The notes beneath the pieces were generated by a model. It was not told the DNA's origin and did no database searches. It saw nothing but the letters and a program-made list of their open reading frames with translations. Below are positions 52,245-60,886 of a DNA stretch of 64,000 nucleotides, piece after piece. The translations under genes were made by a program, and so were the position numbers. Within the stretch, counting starts at the first letter, position 1, and every line of letters begins with the position of its first letter. Origin of the DNA: Asanoa ishikariensis (GTDB taxonomy: Bacteria > Actinomycetota > Actinomycetes > Mycobacteriales > Micromonosporaceae); assembly GCF_900107455.1 (NCBI RefSeq), contig NZ_FNQB01000005.1, positions 372,001 to 436,000 on the forward strand, in the 5' to 3' direction.

Positions 52245-53174
52245 GTGGACCTTCCCCGTCTCTACAGTGATGAACTCAACCGGTGCGTGAAGGTTGCCGG
52301 TCATTTTGTTTGCTCGCCTTGGTCGAGGTTGCTACGCCGAGACTTCCGACGGTTCGGGATCTTGTTGATGAGGCCGGACGGTCACCGGGCCAATCGTGGT
52401 CAGGTCCTCGACAAGAACCTGACGCACCACCCGATCACCGCCATCGCACGCACCCGCTACGGCGTTCGCATTCCCGTCACGACCGCCGACCTCATCCAGC
52501 GTTACCTCTACATGTTCGGCACCTGGGAACCGAATCCGACCGCCTGGATTTGCCGCCAGCTGCGACCGGGCGACCCGTTCATCGACGTCGGCGCCCACAT
52601 CCGACACTTCTCCCTCCTGGCCGCAACACTGGTCGGCCCGTCCGGCTGTGTAGTCGCGATCGAAGCATCGCCCCGATTCGCGGCCACCCTCGCGCAGACC
52701 GCGACGGCCAACGGCTACACCAACGTGCGCGTCGTCGCCAGTGCGGTCTCCGCCACCGCACGCGAGCTGAACCTCTACATCAAGACAAGAACAACCTCGG
52801 CGGCAGGACCAGCGTGCGCCCCCCGACGCGACCGCTACCCGCTTTCCGCGCACCGGCAGCATCTCTGCCCGCTCTGCTCAGCGACACGGAGCTAGAACGC
52901 TCGCATCATCAAAATCGACGTCGAGGGCTCCGAGGCCGACGTCATGGACGGACTCGAGCCTCATCTCCACCGACTTCGACCAGACGCCGAAATCGCCATC
53001 GAGATATCACCCAAACGGCTCGCCCGGCAAGGCCGCACCCCCGACGACGTGACCGCAGCCCTTCACACCGCCGGTTTCGACCGTTACCGGATCGAGAACA
53101 GCTACGCCGCCCGCAGGTACGCCCAACGGCGCGTCTGTCCACCACACCCGTGGCCCCACCGATCACGCAGATGA
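52245..53174 (+). pseudogene. FkbM-family methyltransferase, frameshifted
   Basis: From GTG 52245 the frame shows FIDVGAHIRHFSLLAATLVGPSGCVVAIEASPRFAATL (the SAM motif of FkbM proteins; glycine and asparagine of the usual GANxG are altered to GAHIR). Near 52780 it breaks, continuing in another frame with NNLGGRTSV, and after 52895 returns to the first frame with RIIKIDVEGSEADVMDGL, the FkbM C-terminal signature. Two indels plus a stop at 52893-52895 disable it. The family methylates sugars or polyketide hydroxyls. Confidence 0.8.
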
Positions 53175-53325
53175 GCGACTTCGTGTTCTCCCGCCAGCAG
53201 TATCCAGCTACGGCCGTCCCGGCTTCGTTTGGGTCCAGATGACCACCGTCGCCAAGATGGCGACAAACACCACGAGCAAGCACGGACACAAGAGCAGCCA
53301 CGCCAGACCCTCCACACCGCGCAGC

Positions 53326-53625
53326 CTAGGTGGTCCGCCGCGGTCGACTGTTGGGGATCCATAGGTAGCGCCACGGCGGACCCGCCCCGGCGATCGGTTC
53401 CAGGGCGTAGACGCCGTCGACGTCCGCGTCGAGGAGCTCGCTGCCGTACTCGACCCACATCCAGCTCTGATCAAGGTAGGCGGGCGGGACGCCGTCGTCG
53501 TCGAGGCGAACCCAGGCGTCACGGCTGTCGAGCGGCCCCTCGACGCACGGGATCTCGACGACATCGCTCACCACCCGATCATCTGCCGCAGACCGGTTCG
53601 CTCGACTACGTTCCGACGAACCCAC
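53326..53625 (-). CDS. small hypothetical protein
   Basis: GTG 53625 gives 99 residues, acidic, with DAWVRLDDDGVPPAYLDQSWMWVEYGSELLDADVDGVYALEP; the aromatic spacing suggests a folded beta-rich domain. No family recognised. It is 12 bases from the upstream gene at 53638-54009 on the same strand, so the two are probably in one operon. Confidence 0.5.
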   Translation of the reverse strand: MGSSERSRANRSAADDRVVSDVVEIPCVEGPLDSRDAWVRLDDDGVPPAYLDQSWMWVEYGSELLDADVDGVYALEPIAGAGPPWRYLWIPNSRPRRTT

Positions 53626-53637
53626 ACCGCCGGCCCG

Positions 53638-54009
53638 TCAGTGGCGCGGGCCGCCTCGCCGGTGAGCGATGATCTCCCGATGGGTGGCTTCCTGCGCGGC
53701 CGCAGTCTTCGGATCAGCGCCCGCCGCCACGTACAGGTCGACCAAACCCCGTTCCCAGGACCGGTCGTAGGCACGGGCTGTGCCCAGCAGCACGCCCAGT
53801 AGGACCGGCCGACGCGACGTCGGTACCTGTGCGGCGTCGAACAGGGCGTCTAGGGCGGCTATCTTCTCCTCAAGGGGCAGGTCCCGGTCTAGACCGACGG
53901 TGACCCGTTCGGCCGCCCCTGACACCGTCGCCAGGGCCATGCCCTCACGCTTGGGCAGTCGCCCGATGTTCACCACGCCCGCACCCTCCTCGCCCGGTAG
54001 CCGCCGCAT
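53638..54009 (-). CDS. hypothetical protein
   Basis: ATG 54009 gives 123 residues (a GTG start at about residue 12, VVNIGRLPKREG, is also possible). The sequence PLEEKIAALDALFDAAQVPTSRRPVLLGVLLGTARAYDRSWERGLVDLYVAAGADPKTAAAQEATHREI is helical and soluble. No family recognised. Divergent from the DNA ligase gene. Confidence 0.55.
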   Translation of the reverse strand: MRRLPGEEGAGVVNIGRLPKREGMALATVSGAAERVTVGLDRDLPLEEKIAALDALFDAAQVPTSRRPVLLGVLLGTARAYDRSWERGLVDLYVAAGADPKTAAAQEATHREIIAHRRGGPRH

Positions 54010-54128
54010 ACTCTAGAACATGCGTTCGACTGCCTGGCAAGTTCTGGCGAACTGCGGTCACCGCCGTTAGGGCAGGTCGACGATCAAGGCATGGCACCAG
54101 AGTATGGCGGGGCGGCCGACCGGTCCCG

Positions 54129-55163
54129 GTGACCGCACCTGGGCAGCGGGACCGGGCGAGTCTCCACTACCCGGTGGAGCCGATGACCGCTGCCACCACT
54201 CGAGAGCTGCCCGTCGCCGCGGCGTGGGCGTACGAACCGAAATGGGATGGATGGCGGTGCCTGGCGTGGATCCGTCCGGGCCGGGTGCAGCTGCAGACCC
54301 GCAGCGGCAAACCGATCGGTGTCCAGTTCCCCGACATCACCCGTGCCCTGCGGGCAACGCTGCCACCCGGGGTCGTCGTTGACGGAGAGCTCGTCGTTTG
54401 GGATGACGCGCGGGAACGCAGCAGCTTCTCCCTTCTGCAACGCCGCGCCGCAGCCGGCCGACACGTTCTGCAGCTGGCCCGCCAGCATCCCGCCCACTAC
54501 GTCATCTTCGACGTCCTCGCTACCGCCGACGCGTCCTGGCTACCCGCGCCCCTGACCGAACGCCGTGCCCTGCTCGAGGACCTGCTCGCCGGCGCGCCGA
54601 CGAGCCTTGTGTTGTGCCCACACACCACCGACCCTGCCGTCGCCCGCGAATGGCTCGACACCTGGACCACGACAGGGATCGAAGGGATCGTTGCCAAACG
54701 GGTCGACCAGCCCTACCGGGTCGGGCGGGGTGGATGGCAGAAGCTGCGCGCCCGCACGTCGGCCGAGGCGATCATCGGTGGGGTCACAGGGTGGATCACC
54801 GCACCGCGGACGATCCTGGTCGGCCAGTTCGACACCCGCGGCCGGCTGCGGTTCACGGGCAGGTCCACACCGCTGACCGAGACTCAACGCGCCGAGCTCG
54901 CGCCGCTGCTACACCGCCCCGTCGCGCAACGCCAGGGCCTACGGATGGAGCATCCGTGGCCGCAGCCGCTGCCGTCGTCGTGGACCGGGTCGTGGCAGAC
55001 CCGCACAGCCCAGCGATACACACAGGTCGAACCCGACACGGTCGCCGAACTACTCGTCGACACCGCATTCGAACACGGCCGCTACCGCCACCCCGTCCAA
55101 CACATCCGCGTCCGCCGCGACATCTCGGTCTACGACGTACCCATCCTGGGCATCGACGAGTGA
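54129..55163 (+). CDS. ATP-dependent DNA ligase (LigC-like)
   Basis: The 344-residue enzyme starts at GTG 54129. Motif I with the catalytic lysine is YEPKWDGWRCLAW, motif III VVDGELVVW, motif IIIa/IV HYVIFDVLA and GIEGIVAKR, motif V GWQKLRAR. The C-terminal part is the OB domain. It joins DNA nicks with ATP; small ligases of this class work in repair with non-homologous end joining or base excision. No Ku or LigD-type polymerase lies nearby. The gene converges on lsr2 across a bidirectional terminator. Confidence 0.92.
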   Translation: MTAPGQRDRASLHYPVEPMTAATTRELPVAAAWAYEPKWDGWRCLAWIRPGRVQLQTRSGKPIGVQFPDITRALRATLPPGVVVDGELVVWDDARERSSFSLLQRRAAAGRHVLQLARQHPAHYVIFDVLATADASWLPAPLTERRALLEDLLAGAPTSLVLCPHTTDPAVAREWLDTWTTTGIEGIVAKRVDQPYRVGRGGWQKLRARTSAEAIIGGVTGWITAPRTILVGQFDTRGRLRFTGRSTPLTETQRAELAPLLHRPVAQRQGLRMEHPWPQPLPSSWTGSWQTRTAQRYTQVEPDTVAELLVDTAFEHGRYRHPVQHIRVRRDISVYDVPILGIDE

Positions 55164-55259
55164 CCCGCAAAGTACGGCGTGGCTACGTGCCGCGGGACTG
55201 CACCATATCTGCGAGCTGAGGGTCACCGACCTGCGCGGATCCGCGACTATCACGGGCGA

Positions 55260-55295
55260 GAACGCCCCGCACCTCCAACGAGGTGCGGGGCGTTC
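55260..55295. terminator. bidirectional terminator between DNA ligase and lsr2 genes
   Basis: GAACGCCCCGCACCT pairs perfectly with AGGTGCGGGGCGTTC across a 6-base loop, between two convergent genes. Confidence 0.85.
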
Positions 55296-55325
55296 GATGA
55301 CCGGCCATGCGGGTGGCCGCTGTGG

Positions 55326-55730
55326 CTAGGGCCCGGGAGCCAGGAACGGTGATGCCAGGGCGGTGCGCGGCGCGCGACCGTCGTGCTGTTCGTAGGCGTC
55401 GCGGACCCTTTGTGGGACGGCGCCGCGGTCGCTGACTGGGTCGAGGCCGAGCTGGGGTCCGTACTTCTTGCCCCAGGCGCGGATCGCCTGAGTCTGCTTG
55501 CGCAGGCTTTCGCCTCGGGCAGAGATAACGGTGCGGGTGTGGCGCGCTCCGGATGCGGTCACCTTCGTGGCTGCCTCGACGAACGGTTCGAGCGCTTGGC
55601 GCAACTTGCTGGCGTTATCGTCCGAGAGGTCGATCTCGAAGGCGACGCCGTCGAGAGCGAACGTCACCGTCTGTGTTGCGGTGCTCCCGTCGATGTCGTC
55701 GACGAGCTTGACGATGGTCTCTTTGGCCAT
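55326..55730 (-). CDS. lsr2: Lsr2-family nucleoid-associated protein
   Basis: ATG 55730 gives 134 residues. The N-terminal dimer domain shows KLVDDIDGSTATQTVTFALDGVAFEIDLSDDNASKLRQAL. The C-terminal DNA-binding part has LRKQTQAIRAWGKKYG and VPQRVRDAYEQHDG. The usual AT-hook-like R-G-R of Lsr2 is replaced here by an altered segment and a tail (RTALASPFLAPGP), so DNA binding may differ. Lsr2 silences AT-rich and foreign DNA in actinomycetes. Second copies are often found in accessory regions, and this may be one. Confidence 0.88.
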   Translation of the reverse strand: MAKETIVKLVDDIDGSTATQTVTFALDGVAFEIDLSDDNASKLRQALEPFVEAATKVTASGARHTRTVISARGESLRKQTQAIRAWGKKYGPQLGLDPVSDRGAVPQRVRDAYEQHDGRAPRTALASPFLAPGP

Positions 55731-56017
55731 AGGAGCGGATTCCTCACTGAGATGAACGAGCGTTCGCGCCGCTCGTACGCTAGCTAATCTTTGATCACGT
55801 CCGCCGCCGCAGGCCCGCTGCCTCCAGCACAGGCGCTCGAAACAGAGGTCGTGCCGCGGCACCTGTAGCCACCGGGTCTACAAGGTCAACCGTTCTTGCG
55901 CTGTTGCTGGTGGCTGAGGGCGGAGAGAGCCGGTCGCGCAGCGACATCGTCCCTTCGGGTGCGAGGGAGGTGTGGGCAGGCCCGACCGGTCCGTTGAGGT
56001 GTGGTGCGGTTGGCGTG

Positions 56018-56306
56018 TTAACGGCGTTGGGGTCGCGCGGGCCGACGGCCACCGATGACAGCGCCGTCCAGGTCTCGGGCGGTGTCGTGGCACACCAGCA
56101 GGTCGTCGCGGTTGCCTGCGGCCAGGCCGACGACCAGGGACGCTGAGGTCGAGGTCTTCTGATCCGGCGGTGCGCTGCGCCAACCTCGCCAGCGGGCACT
56201 TCGTGGAAGCGGCGACCAGGCGCACCGGTGCCGGGCTCGCTGCGCTCTGGGTGTCCAGCGGGAAGATCCGGACGGGGTACGGGGTGAGGTTGACGATCGT
56301 TGCCAT
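56018..56306 (-). pseudogene. small conserved protein with a frameshift
   Basis: ATG 56306 starts MATIVNLTPYPVRIFPLD, a beginning shared by a family of small proteins of phage and actinobacteria. After about 56140 the recognisable ending lies in another frame (LVVGLAAGNRDDLLVCHDTARDLDGAVIGGR), similar to the family C-terminus. A one-base indel near 56140 would join them. Function unknown. Confidence 0.5.
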
Positions 56307-56617
56307 AGCGGTCCTCCGATCTGGTCGGCATGCCGTGGGCACGCGCAGATGACCGGTCCACTGTGTTGGACAACCAGCTGCCATGGTTGGCTTGGTACGG
56401 AGTGGCAGATGCTCCCTCGGGGAGTGACCTGCTGGCACGTTGAGCCAGACCGGCGATAACGCGGGTGGGCGCCAGGCCCGGTCGCGCTGACCTGGTCGTC
56501 GAGGCCGACGCCGCAGTGATCCCTCGGCCTGCCACGGCCGAGGAGCGGGAGCGCCTGCTCCTGCCTGGTTGCTGGCCCGTGCTCCACAATGCCCGCGACC
56601 CTCGTCGAGTCGACGGC

Positions 56618-56646
56618 CATGCCGCCGGCTCGGCGCCGGCGGCATG
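56618..56646 (-). terminator. terminator of the Hsp70-BTAD operon
   Basis: CATGCCGCCGGC pairs perfectly with GCCGGCGGCATG across a 5-base loop, 100 bases after the BTAD gene stop. The rest of 56307-56745 holds no gene I can support. Confidence 0.65.
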
Positions 56647-56745
56647 GCGTCCGGCTTGGACCAGGCTCGGTCTGGCCACTCACTGGGCGCCGTACGGCTT
56701 GCTCACCGCTGCACGCACGACACGGGATCGCTGTTTGCGGCGTGG

Positions 56746-58662
56746 TTACGTGCGGGAGCGGAGTTGTATGCACGCTTCGTGGAGCCGATGTTGCAGGTGT
56801 TGGTTGACGGGGTCGATTTCGGTTGCGTGGCGCAGGAGGTCGATGGCTTGCGTTGGTGTGGAGGTCTCGCTCAGTGCGGTGCATGCGTCGATGACGTGGC
56901 GGTGGATGGTCTCGCGGGGTTGTGTTAGCCAAGGCCATTGTCGGCCCGCGGCAAGTTCGCCACGGTATGTATCGATAACTGCTCGCAGGGCGGCGGTTCG
57001 GGCTTCGCTCTCGGGGGCGTTTACGGCTCTCTGGTGTGCACTGGTGAGGAGCCACAGGTCGACGTCGACGATGTCGGCGTTCAGCCGGTAGTTGTCTGCG
57101 TCGCGTTCGATGATTGTCGCGCCGTTGTCGGTGGGGACGGCTTTGCGGAGCTCGTTGATGGTGGTGTAGAGACGCCCGGCGATGGTTGTCGGGTGTAGGT
57201 GTGGCCAGATCGCGGTGATGAGCTGGCGGGATGTCGCGCCAGCGGGGTGGATCGCGAGGTAGGCGAGGATCTGCCATCCGGCTGACCGTCTGATGTGGAT
57301 TGGTGCGTCCTGTTTCTCTAGGGCGAGTGTGCCGAGGAGACACAGGCGCAAGGAAGCCGATCGGTGGCCTGCCGTGGTGCTGAGGGGTGCGGGGACAGGG
57401 GATCCACCGGCTCCGTTGCGGGCTGTGGCGTACGTGTGTGGTTGGGGGAAGCCGTCGCTGTTGGCGGCGGCAAGGGTGAGTAGGTCGTTGGCGGCCGTGG
57501 GTGTTAGGACGCAGAGCCGATGCGGTGAGTGCCCGTCGCGGGTGTGGGTGGTCCCGTCGTCGTCGACGTGCCAAGCCGTCCGCGCTCGCTCGTTTCCGAG
57601 AATGATGGTGACAGCGGACCGGGTGTGGGGGAGCTCGGTGAGGCGGGCTGTGTCGTCGTTGTCGGTGATCTCGAGAATCGTGATGGACGGTCCGGTCCGA
57701 TCGCCTTCCACGCGTTCGTCGACCTCTTCGGGGCCGGCGACCACGTCGATGCCGGGCATGTCGGTGGGGCGGTGGGCACCGAGCAGGGTGTCCAGTGTCG
57801 TCGCGGTGGTCAAGATGCGGGTCTGCCGGTCCAGGAGTGTCGAGATCAGGATGCCGCGTGCCGCGGCTGCTGCGCCGTCGCCGGTGAGGGTGAGCCCTCC
57901 CGCCGGTAGGTGCGCGACAGGCATCGGCGGTGGTAGAGGTCCAGTGGGGTCGTGGATGGTGGCGTCGTGGTCGCTGGGCTCAGTGTCGTCGGCGGCGAGG
58001 TGCGCGATGACAGCGGCGACGGTGGGGGAGGGTGCGGGCAGATCGGAGTCGCGGAGCCCGGCCGGTGCGGTGTGGGGGCGGTAGTCGCGGCGGCGGCGCC
58101 ACCAGAGGGCGGCGGCAGCGGCGGTGATGGTCTCGGCGAGGGGGCGGGGTATCCAGCTCCCGTCGGCGAGGCCAAATCCCGCAGTGGTGCTGGCCGTGAC
58201 GGGCTGCTGGCTCGGCTGGTGCTGATCGGCTCCGGGTCGGGTCGGCTCGTCGGCGCCGGTGGTGGCCGCCGCCGGCTGGTGGGTCGCGGCAGGGGCGGCG
58301 GTGCCGAGGGCGGCGGTCCCGGCGACGGCGAGCAAGGCGGTCTTGACGGGGTGCGGCAGTGGTAGGCGTCTCAGCCAGGCGGTAGGGCGTGGGGCGGCGA
58401 GGATGCTGACGACCGCGGCGGCCGCGAGGATGGCCCAGATTAGCGCGGCGGCGAAGACGGCGGCTACGGCTACCGATCTGGCGGTCAGGGGGTTGTCGGC
58501 CCACGAGCTGACCTGGTCGAGGGTGGGCCGGTGGTGTGGGACGACAGCGGCTGCTGCGGCGGCGACGGCGGGGCCGGTCAGGAGCATGGCGATCAGCAAA
58601 ATCCAGCGACCCGCCGTGGGCCGGGTCGGCTGCGTTGCGGGTGTGGGCTTCTTAGGGGGCAC
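56746..58662 (-). CDS. membrane protein with C-terminal winged helix and BTAD domain
   Basis: The 638-residue protein starts at GTG 58662, 11 bases inside the Hsp70-like gene. Two or three helices lie in the first 125 residues (WILLIAMLLTGPAVAAAAAAV, VAVAAVFAAALIWAILAAAAVV). A variable Pro/Asp-rich region and a middle domain follow. From about residue 430 there is an OmpR-type winged helix (LCLLGTLALEKQDAPIHIRRSAGWQILAYLAIHP) and a BTAD helical domain (VDLWLLTSAHQRAVNAPESE to HLQHRLHEACIQL). That is the SARP DNA-binding layout tethered to a membrane. The target may be the repeats at 60731-60770, which is inference. Confidence 0.8.
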   Translation of the reverse strand: MPPKKPTPATQPTRPTAGRWILLIAMLLTGPAVAAAAAAVVPHHRPTLDQVSSWADNPLTARSVAVAAVFAAALIWAILAAAAVVSILAAPRPTAWLRRLPLPHPVKTALLAVAGTAALGTAAPAATHQPAAATTGADEPTRPGADQHQPSQQPVTASTTAGFGLADGSWIPRPLAETITAAAAALWWRRRRDYRPHTAPAGLRDSDLPAPSPTVAAVIAHLAADDTEPSDHDATIHDPTGPLPPPMPVAHLPAGGLTLTGDGAAAAARGILISTLLDRQTRILTTATTLDTLLGAHRPTDMPGIDVVAGPEEVDERVEGDRTGPSITILEITDNDDTARLTELPHTRSAVTIILGNERARTAWHVDDDGTTHTRDGHSPHRLCVLTPTAANDLLTLAAANSDGFPQPHTYATARNGAGGSPVPAPLSTTAGHRSASLRLCLLGTLALEKQDAPIHIRRSAGWQILAYLAIHPAGATSRQLITAIWPHLHPTTIAGRLYTTINELRKAVPTDNGATIIERDADNYRLNADIVDVDLWLLTSAHQRAVNAPESEARTAALRAVIDTYRGELAAGRQWPWLTQPRETIHRHVIDACTALSETSTPTQAIDLLRHATEIDPVNQHLQHRLHEACIQLRSRT

Positions 58663-60562
58663 GGCGGTTGTCTCGCAGCGGGCTGCGGTACAGGTCCCAG
58701 GTGCGGGAGCCGAGCCAGACGGAGATGGCGAGGGCGTACATGACGCCGAGGACTCCGCCGGTTCCGGGTGGGAGGATGGCGCAGAACAGCCCTAGCGGGA
58801 TCGCCGCGATGGCCCGGAAGAGGAAGCGGCGCAGTACGGCGCAGGCGACGGCGACCCCGACGAGCAGACCCCCGGCGATGTCCATCAGTGACAGCAGCAC
58901 GGCCAGCGGGCCGGTCGCGCGGACCCCCGAGAACTCGCTCATGGCCAGCCCTACGGTGACCAAGACGGTGGAGGCGACGGGAAACCGTAGGAGCTGCTGC
59001 CAGCCCTGGGTGGGGACCCGGCCACCGCGGACGGCGGCGATGGCCAGGGCCGCGGCGACGGCGATGGTCGGCAGTTGGGGGAGTAGCGCCCAGCGCAGCC
59101 CTGAAGAGACGCCGCGCTGCCCGATGTAGAACGCGGCGGTCACGCCGTACAGAGCGGCGACGACGACCCCGAACACGGTCGCGGCGAGGACACCGTGGCC
59201 TAGGCTGGGGCCGTCGAGCCGTCGGCCTTTCTCCTCGGCGAGGAACCCGGCAAGGACGACACCGCCGCCGAGGGCGGCGACGACCGCGAGCGCGGCGGCC
59301 ACAGCCACCATGCCCCAGTTGAAGTACGTATACGAGCCGGGGTACAGGTTGCCGCGGAACGGTTCCCACCACGGTTCGCGCAGGTCGACGCCGGCGAAGG
59401 CGACGCACAGGACAGTCAGGGACAGCCCGCCGGCGCCGAACATGGCGGCGGCCTTGCGGACGTAGGGTTTCGCGCTCGCCCAGTCGTTGACGGGTGCGGC
59501 CTGGCTGGGGGTGATGGTGGCGTCGGCGGCACCGTGCACGATCGCGGTGCCGGGGTCGTCGGGGACAACTGGTTCGCGGCCGAGTGCGGCGGCGACTGCG
59601 GCGACGGCGGTGGTTGAGGTCGCGCTGCCGCCGACGCAGACGACGTCGGCGAGCTGGTCGGGTGTCAGGTCGGCGGCGGTCACGGCGTCGGCGGCGAGTT
59701 GCGCGGCGCGTTCCCAGACCGGCCGGGCCGCCACGTCCAGGACCGGCCGGGTGAGCACGACCGGTGACCCAGGTGGTGGCGCGGCAACGGTCACTGCCGA
59801 CGCGGTGGCGAGGGCCTCCTTCGCGGCCCGGACCGCCGCGAGGATGACCGTACCGTCCAGCCGGTCGGCCACCGCCACCGGCGCTGTCGACGGTGTCAGC
59901 TGAGGCTGTGCGGCGGATGCCACTTCGGCCAGGAGCAGACCATCGACGGCCAGGCCACCGGCGTCGGGGTCGGACATGGTGGATAGGACCTCGTATCCGT
60001 CGACGGTGCGGCGCAGCACCGTGGCCTCGCAGCCTCCGCCAAGGTCAACGACGAGGATCAGGTCGCCGACCAGCCCGCGGATGCCGCCGGCGGCGACCAG
60101 ATGCCGTGCGGCGGCGACGGGGGCTTCGACGAGGACCGGCTGGCCCAGTCCGGCCTGGTTCGCGGCGTGCCGGATCCACATCCGATGCCGGGGCCCCCAT
60201 CCCGCGGGTACGGCGAGGCGGACCTCCCCGATTGTCGCCCCGTGCGTGGTGGCCTGCCGGGTGATCAGCGCCAAGGTGGCGGTGACCAGGTCCTCGACCG
60301 CGATCTCGACGGCGCCGACCGTGGCCTGGTGACGGCCCAGACGTAGCGGAGCGGCGACGAACGCGCCCGTCGAGGGCGGCTGTGACCAGGCCCGCTGCCC
60401 GGCGATGACGCCCCCGTCATGGCCGACGACGACCGCGCTGGACAGCACCGGGTCGGCGTCCACCCGCAGTGGGGACCAGACACCGTCGCCGTCGCAGCAC
60501 AGGACGGTCGTGTTGACCGCGCCGTACGCGACCGCGAGCCGCACCTGTCCGTGACCTGTCAC
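58652..60562 (-). CDS. Hsp70-like ATPase fused to a polytopic membrane domain
   Basis: The 636-residue protein starts at GTG 60562. Residues 1-340 form a DnaK-type actin-fold ATPase: phosphate loop 1 as AVAYGAVNTTVLCCDG, phosphate loop 2 as LILVVDLGGGCEATVLRR, adenosine motif as VVCVGGSATSTTAV. The peptide-binding domain of DnaK is missing; instead seven or so membrane helices fill residues 370-620. It forms an operon with the BTAD protein and is divergent from the LysM-BTAD gene. I know of no described function for this combination. Membrane-tethered sensing of envelope state linked to the BTAD regulators is one possibility. Confidence 0.8.
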   Translation of the reverse strand: MTGHGQVRLAVAYGAVNTTVLCCDGDGVWSPLRVDADPVLSSAVVVGHDGGVIAGQRAWSQPPSTGAFVAAPLRLGRHQATVGAVEIAVEDLVTATLALITRQATTHGATIGEVRLAVPAGWGPRHRMWIRHAANQAGLGQPVLVEAPVAAARHLVAAGGIRGLVGDLILVVDLGGGCEATVLRRTVDGYEVLSTMSDPDAGGLAVDGLLLAEVASAAQPQLTPSTAPVAVADRLDGTVILAAVRAAKEALATASAVTVAAPPPGSPVVLTRPVLDVAARPVWERAAQLAADAVTAADLTPDQLADVVCVGGSATSTTAVAAVAAALGREPVVPDDPGTAIVHGAADATITPSQAAPVNDWASAKPYVRKAAAMFGAGGLSLTVLCVAFAGVDLREPWWEPFRGNLYPGSYTYFNWGMVAVAAALAVVAALGGGVVLAGFLAEEKGRRLDGPSLGHGVLAATVFGVVVAALYGVTAAFYIGQRGVSSGLRWALLPQLPTIAVAAALAIAAVRGGRVPTQGWQQLLRFPVASTVLVTVGLAMSEFSGVRATGPLAVLLSLMDIAGGLLVGVAVACAVLRRFLFRAIAAIPLGLFCAILPPGTGGVLGVMYALAISVWLGSRTWDLYRSPLRDNRRAP

Positions 60563-60730
60563 CTACCTACAGATACACGATCGTCGACGTCTCGTCACTA
60601 GTCGATCTCCCACCGCTACGACCGCGGCACCGTGCTGGGTCGCGTGACTGGCCCAGCCACTGCCGCCGCTGGTTTGGGCGGACTGGCTTTACCTGGTCGG
60701 GCCGGTCCCTGATGGGGGCTCCGCCAGGGC

Positions 60731-60770
60731 GTGTGAGGTCGTGTGAGGTGCTGTCAGGTGGTGTGAGGTC
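60731..60770. promoter_or_regulatory. four tandem 10-bp repeats in the divergent promoter region
   Basis: GTGTGAGGTC, GTGTGAGGTG, CTGTCAGGTG and GTGTGAGGTC follow one another with exact 10-base spacing. Direct repeats on one face of the helix are typical of SARP-type regulator sites, and the genes on both sides encode BTAD proteins. The whole divergent region 60563-60886 holds no other gene. Confidence 0.7.
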
Positions 60771-60886
60771 CGCGGCCGGTGTGCGCAGGTGTTGGCGGAT
60801 CTAGCGTGGAGCTGAGCCGATCGCTGTCGATGGATGTGTGGGGCCCGCGGGGCACGCCGCGGCCGGGGTGGAAAGGAGAGGCGCTG

